Shown piece after piece: positions 6,631 to 11,504 of a stretch of 11,504 nt of DNA (the stretch's first letter is position 1; each line of letters starts with the position of its first letter). The position numbers and the translations under genes are program-made. The notes beneath the pieces were generated by a model. It saw nothing but the letters and a program-made list of their open reading frames with translations, had not been told where the DNA came from and ran no database searches. The stretch is taken from positions 1 through 11,504 of the forward strand of contig JAAZAI010000356.1 of NCBI GenBank assembly GCA_012514445.1, written 5' to 3'. Source of the stretch: Lentisphaerota bacterium (lineage in GTDB: Bacteria; Verrucomicrobiota; Kiritimatiellia; RFP12; UBA3636).

Positions 6631-6660
6631 ATTATCGCAGGAACAGCGCGTCCTGCGCAA
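6631..6660 (-). promoter_or_regulatory. Candidate promoter with embedded palindrome before yggS
   Basis: On the minus strand TTGCGC (6660-6655) and GATAAT (6636-6631) are 18 bases apart. The -10 matches 5/6 of the consensus, the -35 only 3/6. The spacer holds an inverted repeat, CGCAGGA (6636-6642) and TCCTGCG (6651-6657) around 8 bases, well placed for a repressor. The expected transcript start is about 2 bases from the ATG. Confidence 0.4.
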
Positions 6661-6717
6661 CCCAAAACCCCAGAGTGCGCGTCAACATCGTTGCCGCGCA
6701 CGACGGGTCAGGAGACA

Positions 6718-6826
6718 AGGGTTCAGGATTCAGGCAGATGCGTGTCGGGAAATTGGTGCTATCGGATTCAATGCGCTCCACATGTCGCGTCAATGCATGG
6801 CTAACAACGCCTGAACCCTGAACCCT
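6718..6826. repeat. Intergenic element 2: inverted pairs of GTTCAGG heptamers
   Basis: Left arm: AGG then GTTCAGG (6721-6727) and ATTCAGG (6728-6734). Right arm: CCTGAAC (6810-6816), CCTGAAC (6817-6823) and CCT (6824-6826). Arms 6718-6735 and 6809-6826 form an inverted repeat with 17 of 18 matches. The similarity continues outwards with a one-base gap, AGGAGACA (6710-6717) against reverse-complemented AGGAGAG. The spacer is about 73-75 bases. The plan is that of element 1 (7-base units, inverted, similar spacer, hairpin at the right) but the heptamer is unrelated in sequence. Confidence 0.75.
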
Positions 6827-6835
6827 CTCTCCTCC

Positions 6836-6858
6836 GCGAGTCAACTATCTTGACTCGC
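6836..6858. terminator. Perfect 9-bp stem-loop after the nitronate-monooxygenase-like gene
   Basis: GCGAGTCAA (6836-6844) and TTGACTCGC (6850-6858) pair perfectly around a 5-base loop. The minus-strand TGA is at 6866-6864, so the stem forms 5 bases after it. No U-run follows on the minus strand, so it is a terminator or 3'-protecting hairpin of non-canonical form. Confidence 0.55.
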
Positions 6859-6863
6859 ACCCC

Positions 6864-8294
6864 TCAGCCGAGAATGGTGTGGACGACGTCGGCCGCCGTG
6901 TAGTCTAGGCGTTCCGGAGAGCAGAAGCGTCCGATGTTCTCGACATCGTCGCCGAGCGTGACGATGGCCGGCTCGACATACCCGTCGGGACGGCGCTGCG
7001 GGTAGCCGGCGGCGGCGAGCAGGGCGTTGCAAAGGCACTTGCGGCCCTGGCAGGCCTCTGCCTTGCCGCCTTTGGCGACGTAGGCAGCCTCGGGTTCCGC
7101 CGGGCATCGGTAGCCGATCTGGCCATCGGGCTTGAGATAGGCCTCGCGAAGGTAGCCGAGGTCGCACAAGCGGCGCCGGGCCTCGAAGACGGCCGGATCG
7201 GATAGAGTCCCTTCGACGGACGCGACCTTGAACGGGAAGCCCGTGGGGGAGGCCAGCGTGTCCGTGTAGACGCGGAGGCCGCCGGCCAGCGCCTTGCGGA
7301 GCACGGCGAGGCGGAGGTCGGGGGCGATCCCGGAGTCGACGCAGAGGGCGAACGGGGTGCCGACCTGAACGCCGGCGGCGCCGCGGTCCACGGCGGAACG
7401 ATAGGCGTCGTGGGAGCCGAAGCCGCCGGCCAGCCAGAACGGGAGGCCCAATTGCTTGATCTTCTCGAGGGACACCACGTCGCGCGAGCCGTAGACGGGC
7501 TGACCGTCCTCGGTGAAAGTCTTGGCGCCCCGTGGCGGTGCGTTGTGTCCGCCGGCGGTTGGCCCTTCGATGATGAAGCCCTCGATCGAACTGCCGGCGG
7601 TCTGACGCATCAGGATCGTGGCGAGCAGGTCCGAGGCGATGATCGGGAGGAAGTCGGGTCGGAGCAGCGGCGCGGCGTCGAAGCCCGGTTCGATGAACTC
7701 GGCGGGATCGAACACGCGCTGGCAGTCGCCTGCCGGCGTGGTTCCCTGGAGGTGGATCGGGTAGGTCGCGGCCTCGTGGCGGGCCAGGGTGTCGAGGGCG
7801 CGCGGAATTTCGGCGGGGATGCCGGCGCCCATGACGACGACGGCGGCGCCGGCCAGCATCGCGCCGTAGATCGAGGGCAGGTGCGGAATCTGGATCTTTT
7901 CGAGATAGTTGACGCCGACGGGATTCGAATGCCCTTCGCGCGCGAGAAAGACTTCGACGAAGTTCGAAACGATGCAGAGCTCGTCCGCCCAGCGGTTGTT
8001 CTTGATGCTGATGACCTCTGCCGGAAGATAGGGCTTCTCGGGCTTGGCGCCGCCGGGGACGAACAGCCGGTCGAGAACACGCTGCCCCATCTGGGGAAAC
8101 GGGAAGTGCGCGAGCGCGCGGCGCACGTCTCCGCCCAGATCGCCGTCCTGCAGGCGCCGGGCCAGAACTTGGCAGAGGCCGGTGCCGGACACGAGCCCGA
8201 GGTGGCCGAGTCGGGACACCGCCTGGGCCAGGCGCCAATTGGAGACGGACACGCCCATTCCGCCTTGGATGATCTTGGGTTTAGCGATCTTCAT
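6864..8294 (-). CDS. Nitronate monooxygenase / NPD-like FMN-dependent oxidoreductase with Cys-rich C-terminus
   Basis: The 476-residue product belongs to the 2-nitropropane-dioxygenase-like TIM-barrel flavoproteins. Seen: IIQGGMGVSVS (8-18) at strand 1, an AAVVVMGAGIP segment (150-160), the active-site motif EGPTAGGHN (243-251, His250), AGGFGSHDAY (289-298) and GVQVGTPFALC (308-318), the FMN-phosphate-binding segment. This set is shared by nitronate monooxygenases, FabK-type enoyl-ACP reductases and PfaD-type proteins, so the reaction is uncertain. The protein is longer than typical nitronate monooxygenases (about 320-380 residues). The C-terminal region has Cys377, 397, 415, 420, 422 and 458, with CQGRKCLC at 415-422, a possible metal site. 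A GAGG sequence lies 8 bases before the ATG. The gene is transcribed alone, divergent from a LacI-type regulator. Confidence 0.85.
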   Translation of the reverse strand: MKIAKPKIIQGGMGVSVSNWRLAQAVSRLGHLGLVSGTGLCQVLARRLQDGDLGGDVRRALAHFPFPQMGQRVLDRLFVPGGAKPEKPYLPAEVISIKNNRWADELCIVSNFVEVFLAREGHSNPVGVNYLEKIQIPHLPSIYGAMLAGAAVVVMGAGIPAEIPRALDTLARHEAATYPIHLQGTTPAGDCQRVFDPAEFIEPGFDAAPLLRPDFLPIIASDLLATILMRQTAGSSIEGFIIEGPTAGGHNAPPRGAKTFTEDGQPVYGSRDVVSLEKIKQLGLPFWLAGGFGSHDAYRSAVDRGAAGVQVGTPFALCVDSGIAPDLRLAVLRKALAGGLRVYTDTLASPTGFPFKVASVEGTLSDPAVFEARRRLCDLGYLREAYLKPDGQIGYRCPAEPEAAYVAKGGKAEACQGRKCLCNALLAAAGYPQRRPDGYVEPAIVTLGDDVENIGRFCSPERLDYTAADVVHTILG

Positions 8295-8319
8295 CTTTCA
8301 GTCCTCATTGAAGTCCAAC

Positions 8320-8348
8320 AGAGTAGGCTTTTCCGGGCCGCACGTCAA
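8320..8348 (-). promoter_or_regulatory. Candidate sigma70-type promoter of the nitronate-monooxygenase-like gene
   Basis: On the minus strand TTGACG (8348-8343, 5/6) and TACTCT (8325-8320, 3/6) are 17 bases apart; the -10 lies 25 bases from the ATG, leaving a short leader that contains the GAGG ribosome site. Confidence 0.4.
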
Positions 8349-8369
8349 TCGATTACGGATAAAAAAAGC

Positions 8370-8400
8370 TTGCATTTTATGCGGGGTTTAGATTAAATGC
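8370..8400 (+). promoter_or_regulatory. AT-rich divergent control region upstream of the LacI-type gene; candidate operator
   Basis: In otherwise GC-rich DNA, 8349-8440 is strikingly AT-rich. TTGCAT (8370-8375) and TTAAAT (8393-8398) are 17 bases apart, but match the consensus only weakly. GCATTT (8372-8377) and AAATGC (8395-8400) form a spaced inverted repeat, with a second nested one, GCAT-TTT-ATGC (8372-8382). Such palindromes beside a LacI-family gene suggest autoregulation; this is inference. Confidence 0.3.
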
Positions 8401-8465
8401 TTAATTCTTTGATGATTGTGACGAAATGTCAGATTCCATGAAGGGTCGCAATGACAGACGTTTTC

Positions 8466-8470
8466 GGAGG
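8466..8470 (+). promoter_or_regulatory. Shine-Dalgarno site that decides the LacI-type start
   Basis: GGAGG, 9 bases before the ATG at 8480-8482. The in-frame ATGs at 8426 and 8438 have no comparable site and would add 18 or 14 residues ahead of the usual LacI N-terminus. Confidence 0.75.
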
Positions 8471-8479
8471 CATATACAG

Positions 8480-9586
8480 ATGCAACGAGCAAGGCTGAAG
8501 GACATCGCCGAGAAGGTCGGCTGCTCCATCGCAGTGGTTTCGCACGTGGTCAACAACTCCTCGGGCAACATCACCTGCCGTCAGGAGCTGCGGGAGCGGA
8601 TCCTGCGAACGGCGCAGGATCTGGACTACGCGCCCCACTACGCCAGCCGCGCGCTCAAGAGCCAGCGCTCGTTCACCATTGGCGTCTACATCCCGCCCCG
8701 CGAGGGGACCAGCATGGGCTACGCCTACGAAAGCGCGATCCTCATGGGCATCGAGCGGATCTGCCGCGAAAAATCGTACGACCTGCTCGTGATCAGCACG
8801 GGGCAGGGCTCGCAGGACGTCGAATGCGCGAACAAGCTCAACGCGCGCCGCGTGGACGGCCTCATCCTCCTGCACGTGGAGGAGCACTCCGAATGGGTCT
8901 TTCCGCTGGCGGCGCGCAATCGCAACGTCGTCGCGGTCAACTACTACGGCGCGGCGGAACTGGACGCGATCAATTTCGACGACGCGGCGGCCGGCGCGAT
9001 GGCCGCCGCCGAACTTCACAAGCTCGGCCACCGCCGGATCGCCTATGCGGGGCCGATGTATCCCGACGCGGGGCGCGGGGCGGAGACGCGTCTGGCGGGC
9101 TTTCTCGCGAAATGCCGGGAGCTCGGAATCGCCACGCCACCCGAAATCGTCTTCGACGAGACGATTCCCGGCTCGTTGCCGCTGCCGCGCGGCTCGGCTG
9201 TCGAACCGGAGATCGCCGAGCGGGTCGGCGCAGCCATCCGGGCGATCCCCCCTAAGGCCCGGCCCACCGCGATCGTGGGCTATTCGGACTACTGCGCGAT
9301 GCTCGTGATGCGCTCGATGCAGCGCGCGGGCACCGTCTTTCCGGACCAGATGTCCGTGGTCGGCATCGACGACAGCGGCATCTGCACGTGCGTGGCGCCG
9401 CAGCTCTCGAGCGTGCAACAGCCGCTCGTGGGCATGGGCGAGGAGGCCGCGCGCTACATCATCCTTCAAGCGGAGAAGCGGATGGCCGTCGGCAACGGCG
9501 ACTTCGCGAAGGAGGAACGCTGGCTACGCCACGCGCAGCCGAAGTTCATCGCCCGCGAGTCGGCGATCCGTCTCGCCCCCCGGTGA
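8480..9586 (+). CDS. LacI-family transcriptional regulator
   Basis: The 368-residue product starts MQRARLKDIAEKVGCSIAVV, the standard LacI helix-turn-helix (about 4-23), followed by SHVVNN and the hinge-helix segment YAPHYASRALKSQ (50-62). The periplasmic-binding-protein-like effector domain follows: FTIGVYIPP (65-73), RRVDGLILL (123-131), VNYYGAAELDAINFDDAAAG (153-172), LGHRRIAYAG (182-191), TAIVGYSDYCAMLVMRSMQRAG (263-284), VVGIDDSG (293-300) and APQLSSVQQP (306-315), ending in LIxR-like FIARES. It binds operator DNA in the cytoplasm and responds to a sugar-like ligand. The frame is open from 8426, but the Shine-Dalgarno site and family alignment favour 8480. It is divergent from the flavoprotein gene and convergent (16-base gap) with the UroD-like gene; either may be a target, as may the sugar operon at 978-2945. 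Confidence 0.93.
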   Translation: MQRARLKDIAEKVGCSIAVVSHVVNNSSGNITCRQELRERILRTAQDLDYAPHYASRALKSQRSFTIGVYIPPREGTSMGYAYESAILMGIERICREKSYDLLVISTGQGSQDVECANKLNARRVDGLILLHVEEHSEWVFPLAARNRNVVAVNYYGAAELDAINFDDAAAGAMAAAELHKLGHRRIAYAGPMYPDAGRGAETRLAGFLAKCRELGIATPPEIVFDETIPGSLPLPRGSAVEPEIAERVGAAIRAIPPKARPTAIVGYSDYCAMLVMRSMQRAGTVFPDQMSVVGIDDSGICTCVAPQLSSVQQPLVGMGEEAARYIILQAEKRMAVGNGDFAKEERWLRHAQPKFIARESAIRLAPR

Positions 9587-9602
9587 CGCGGGTTGGGGCG
9601 CC

Positions 9603-10571
9603 TCAGCCGCTGAAGGCCAGGCTGTGCCGCTCGAGCGCCTGGCAGATGGCTTCGACGTTCTCCAGCGGGACGTCGTCCGCGATCTCGGCGAAGAGCCACA
9701 GGCCGCCTTCGGGCGAGCCGAGCGCCTCGACCGCTTCGCGCACGTGATCGTCGATCTCGCGTGGGCTCCAGAACGGAAACATCTGGCGGTTCAGATCGAG
9801 ATTCACGCACACTTTGCCTTTGCAGGCGCGTGCCAGATTCTCGAGGCCATTGGCCCCGACTTGGGGGTTGAGCACGTTGACGCCGCAGTCGATCAGGTCG
9901 GGGATGATCTCGACGATGTGGCCGTCGGTGTGCATGTAGACGTAATGCCCGGCATCGCGGACGGGCTTGTAGATCTGGGCGAAACAGGGCTTGAGATACT
10001 GGCGCCACTTTTCGGGGCTCATCGGCAGGCTCGCCTGCATGCCGAGGTCGTCGCCGAAATACAAAAGCTGTTCCGGCTCCCGGAGCGCCGCGACGCGCCC
10101 CCGGACGAGGCGCAGGTTGTAGGCGAGAACCTTGTCGATGAGCATCTGCAGTTCGGGCGGCTCCTCGGCGAAGTCCACCATGATCTCCTCGAAGCCCCGC
10201 AGATCGCCCAGCCGCAGATACATGAAGCCGTGCGGCATGCCGTCGTCCTCCTCCGGGATTCGCAGCGAACGCACCGATTCTCGCGTCGGTACCGGATGGC
10301 GCGTGACGATCGCCTCGAGCCCGGTCTTGACGTTGCTCCAGACGCAGCCCCAGGCGTCGACATGCTCGCCGGCCACGTAGGTGCTGCGCCCGACGGCGTC
10401 GTAGTCGCGCTTTGACTTTGAAGCCCCGAAGATCAGCGGATGCCGGGCGACGATGGCGTCCATCGCCTCGCGGTGCTTCATCCACGCCGAGGGCAGAAGG
10501 CCCACGCCGACTGGGATCCGTGACGGTTTGAGCCACAGCATGGCCTTCATGCGATCGTCAAGTGGTTTCAT
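9603..10571 (-). CDS. Uroporphyrinogen-decarboxylase-fold (UroD/MtaA-like) protein
   Basis: The 322-residue product resembles the broad UroD-like TIM-barrel family, which includes HemE and corrinoid-dependent methyltransferases (MtaA, CmuA). Seen: FGDDLGMQASLPMSPEKWRQ then YLKP (172-195), HYVYMHTDGHIVEIIPDLID (209-228) and VNVLNPQVGANGLENLARAC (231-250), the strand order of the UroD C-terminal half. True methyltransferases carry a zinc-binding H-x-C; here the place reads His214-Thr-Asp-Gly-His218, so a corrinoid:thiol methyl transfer is doubtful, and HemE function is unlikely. Such divergent members are frequent beside sugar genes and LacI regulators in PVC genomes, with unknown reactions. 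The start at 10571 is set by an AGGAG site a few bases upstream; an upstream in-frame start at 10616 would add 15 uncharacteristic residues. Confidence 0.82.
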   Translation of the reverse strand: MKPLDDRMKAMLWLKPSRIPVGVGLLPSAWMKHREAMDAIVARHPLIFGASKSKRDYDAVGRSTYVAGEHVDAWGCVWSNVKTGLEAIVTRHPVPTRESVRSLRIPEEDDGMPHGFMYLRLGDLRGFEEIMVDFAEEPPELQMLIDKVLAYNLRLVRGRVAALREPEQLLYFGDDLGMQASLPMSPEKWRQYLKPCFAQIYKPVRDAGHYVYMHTDGHIVEIIPDLIDCGVNVLNPQVGANGLENLARACKGKVCVNLDLNRQMFPFWSPREIDDHVREAVEALGSPEGGLWLFAEIADDVPLENVEAICQALERHSLAFSG

Positions 10572-10623
10572 GCTCTCCTTTTCATTTTGACGGCGAGGAA
10601 GTGAATCGCCCTGCATTCCCGAA

Positions 10624-10653
10624 ACTCTAGCGCGACAGGCGCCGCGCTGTCAA
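10624..10653 (-). promoter_or_regulatory. Candidate sigma70-type promoter of the UroD-like gene
   Basis: On the minus strand a perfect TTGACA (10653-10648) and TAGAGT (10629-10624) are 18 bases apart, 52 bases before the ATG. Between the hexamers lies GACAG-N8-CTGTC (10634-10651 on +), and the block GACAGCGCGGCGCCTGT (10651-10635) closely matches the promoter at 3025-3054. Confidence 0.5.
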
Positions 10654-10669
10654 GCGGGGCAGATTCTCC

Positions 10670-10699
10670 TTGAACCGGAGCGCGCATGAAGAGTAGACT
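10670..10699 (+). promoter_or_regulatory. Candidate promoter of the tRNA-Arg gene
   Basis: TTGAAC (10670-10675) and TAGACT (10694-10699) are 18 bases apart, each matching 4/6 of the consensus, with the -10 ending 12 bases before the mature tRNA, as expected for a short precursor leader. Confidence 0.45.
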
Positions 10700-10711
10700 G
10701 CACGACATCGC

Positions 10712-10788
10712 GCGCCCGTAGCTCAACTGGACAGAGCATCGGCCTTCGGAGCCGAGGGTTGTGGGTTCGAATCCCGCCGGGCGCGCCA
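10712..10788 (+). tRNA. tRNA-Arg (anticodon TCG), CCA encoded
   Basis: A full cloverleaf can be drawn. The acceptor stem is GCGCCCG (10712-10718) with CGGGCGC (10778-10784). T8-A9 are followed by D-stem GCTC/GAGC, and anticodon stem TCGGC/GCCGA with loop CTTCGGA, giving anticodon TCG (10746-10748), which reads CGA. A five-base variable loop is followed by T-stem GTGGG/CCCGC and loop TTCGAAT. Discriminator G is at 10785 and a genome-encoded CCA at 10786-10788. It stands alone, divergent from the UroD-like gene and convergent with the LRR gene. Confidence 0.96.
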
Positions 10789-10812
10789 GTGCTGGAGTTT
10801 CGGCGGGGCACC

Positions 10813-11504
10813 TCAAGGCATCCGCAGGCGGTAGAAGCGACTCGGCTTGTCGACTGAGCCGGGATCCTCGAAAGGCGCGGAGCCGTTCGACAGCGTCTGC
10901 GTCGAGACCGGCGTCCAGGCCGGGGAGGTCAAGTCGTCTGCGGCTTCGACGATCACCACCATGCCGGACGAACCGACGACGTTGAAGCCGAATACGCCGC
11001 CCTGCATGCCGAAGCCGGCTCCGGCCTCCACGGCGGCGTTCCACGCAAAGGCGTCCAGCCCGCCGAAGGTTGCACCCCAGCCCGAAGCGGTCGGCGGGTA
11101 GTAGACGATGCCGAGAACCTTCCCGAAGACGTCTTCGCCGGTCGTCGGCGCATCGCCGCGGAAATAGACGGCGGCCAGGTTCGCGCATGACGCGAATGCG
11201 CCGTCGCCGATCGCGGTCGTGCTCGTGGGGACGATCACGCTCGTGAGTCCATCGGCCCCGGCGAAAGCGCCAGCGGCGATCGTTGCAACGCCTTCCGGCA
11301 GGGTGTAGACACCGCCACGACCGACGGGGTGTTGGGCGAGCACGGTGCCGTTCAGGCTGAACAGCACGCCGTAGAGGCTCTGGTAGGCCGAGTTCGCGGA
11401 ATCGACCGTGAAGGTCATGAGCAGGGGGCAATACGCGAACGCGGACGCGCCGATGTTCGTCACCGTCGCGGGGATGTGGACGGAGACGAGTCCGCTGGCG
11501 CCGA
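10813..11504 (-). CDS. BspA-type leucine-rich-repeat (LRR_5) surface protein, C-terminal part; N-terminus outside window
   Basis: The frame is open to the right edge, and codons 11464-11502 continue the repeat (reading GLVSVHIPATV), so the GTG at 11463 is an internal valine. LRR_5 units are visible: TNIGASAFAYCPLL (about 11420-11460), VATIAAGAFAGADGLTSVIV and TTAIGDGAFASCANLAAVYF, then the typical end GDAPTTGEDVF and YYPPTASGWGATFGG. A roughly 65-residue C-terminal module ends WTPVSTQTLSNGSAPFEDPG then SVDKPSRFYRLRMP; this 'FYRLR' end recurs in exported proteins of Kiritimatiellota and relatives, perhaps as a sorting or adhesion module (recognition from memory). BspA-type LRR proteins act outside the cell in adhesion or binding. 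The stop is 24 bases from the convergent tRNA gene. Signal peptide and repeat number cannot be seen. Confidence 0.88.
   Translation of the reverse strand, partial: GASGLVSVHIPATVTNIGASAFAYCPLLMTFTVDSANSAYQSLYGVLFSLNGTVLAQHPVGRGGVYTLPEGVATIAAGAFAGADGLTSVIVPTSTTAIGDGAFASCANLAAVYFRGDAPTTGEDVFGKVLGIVYYPPTASGWGATFGGLDAFAWNAAVEAGAGFGMQGGVFGFNVVGSSGMVVIVEAADDLTSPAWTPVSTQTLSNGSAPFEDPGSVDKPSRFYRLRMP

Larger units (their letters stand above)
6623..6863. other. 241-base intergenic region with promoter, heptamer repeats and hairpin
   Basis: No coding frame is supported. It holds the candidate yggS promoter and palindrome (6631-6660), heptamer element 2 (6718-6826) and a perfect 9-bp hairpin (6836-6858) beside the nitronate-monooxygenase-like stop codon. 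The stretch 6736-6808, inside the element, is featureless to me. Confidence 0.65.

Noticed and set aside
9587..9602. Shared terminator between the convergent LacI-type and UroD-like genes
   Set aside because: The 16-base gap has no inverted repeat or T-run.
10712..10788. tRNA-Arg as an integration site of a mobile element
   Set aside because: No integrase gene and no duplicated tRNA 3' end are seen in the window.
10813..11463. Complete LRR gene starting at the GTG at 11463
   Set aside because: The frame stays open to the window edge and upstream codons continue the leucine-rich repeat, so the gene is partial.

Overview
The window is a GC-rich (roughly two-thirds G+C by eye) bacterial chromosomal segment. 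Several proteins point to the Kiritimatiellota or another PVC-superphylum lineage. The last gene is a BspA-type leucine-rich-repeat surface protein that ends in the 'RFYRLR' C-terminal module I associate with that group. The first is a Kp43-like secreted subtilase. Between them lie sugar-catabolism genes of the kind such glycan degraders carry. The taxonomic call is an inference from protein style; no rRNA is present.

Layout. 2-~800 (+): C-terminal part of a secreted S8 subtilase, open at the window edge. ~799-969 (-): the first ~57 codons of a recD2-type helicase gene; both genes stop being recognisable at the same point, near 795-805. 978-2945 (-): a two-gene operon of a Gfo/Idh/MocA oxidoreductase and a xylose-isomerase-like sugar-phosphate isomerase/epimerase. 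2946-3355: a 410-base gap holding a promoter, inverted clusters of heptamer repeats and a hairpin. 3356-6622 (-): an overlapping operon of YggS/PLPBP-type PLP protein, TatD-type metal-dependent hydrolase and a lone family-5 ABC solute-binding protein. 6623-6863: a second gap with a hairpin and inverted heptamer repeats of a different sequence. 6864-8294 (-): an NPD/nitronate-monooxygenase-like flavoprotein with a cysteine-rich C-terminus. 8480-9586 (+): a LacI-family regulator divergent from it. 9603-10571 (-): a UroD-like protein convergent with the regulator. 10712-10788 (+): tRNA-Arg(TCG) with its own promoter and encoded CCA. 10813-11504 (-): the LRR surface protein, open at the right edge.

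How the parts fit. The oxidoreductase/isomerase pair looks like a sugar or sugar-acid (inositol-like) catabolic unit. Its candidate promoter shares a 15/17-identical block, at the same place relative to the -35 hexamer, with the promoter of the UroD-like gene about 7.6 kb away, so one regulator (possibly the LacI protein) may control both. YggS and TatD are housekeeping-type genes; the solute-binding protein has no permease or ATPase here.

The most unusual non-coding feature is a pair of intergenic elements with one plan and different sequences: heptamer units in inverted orientation around a spacer of roughly 75-90 bases, each beside a hairpin just after the stop codon of a minus-strand gene. 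The most unusual coding feature is the subtilase/recD2 junction, which is either a rearrangement scar or an assembly chimera.
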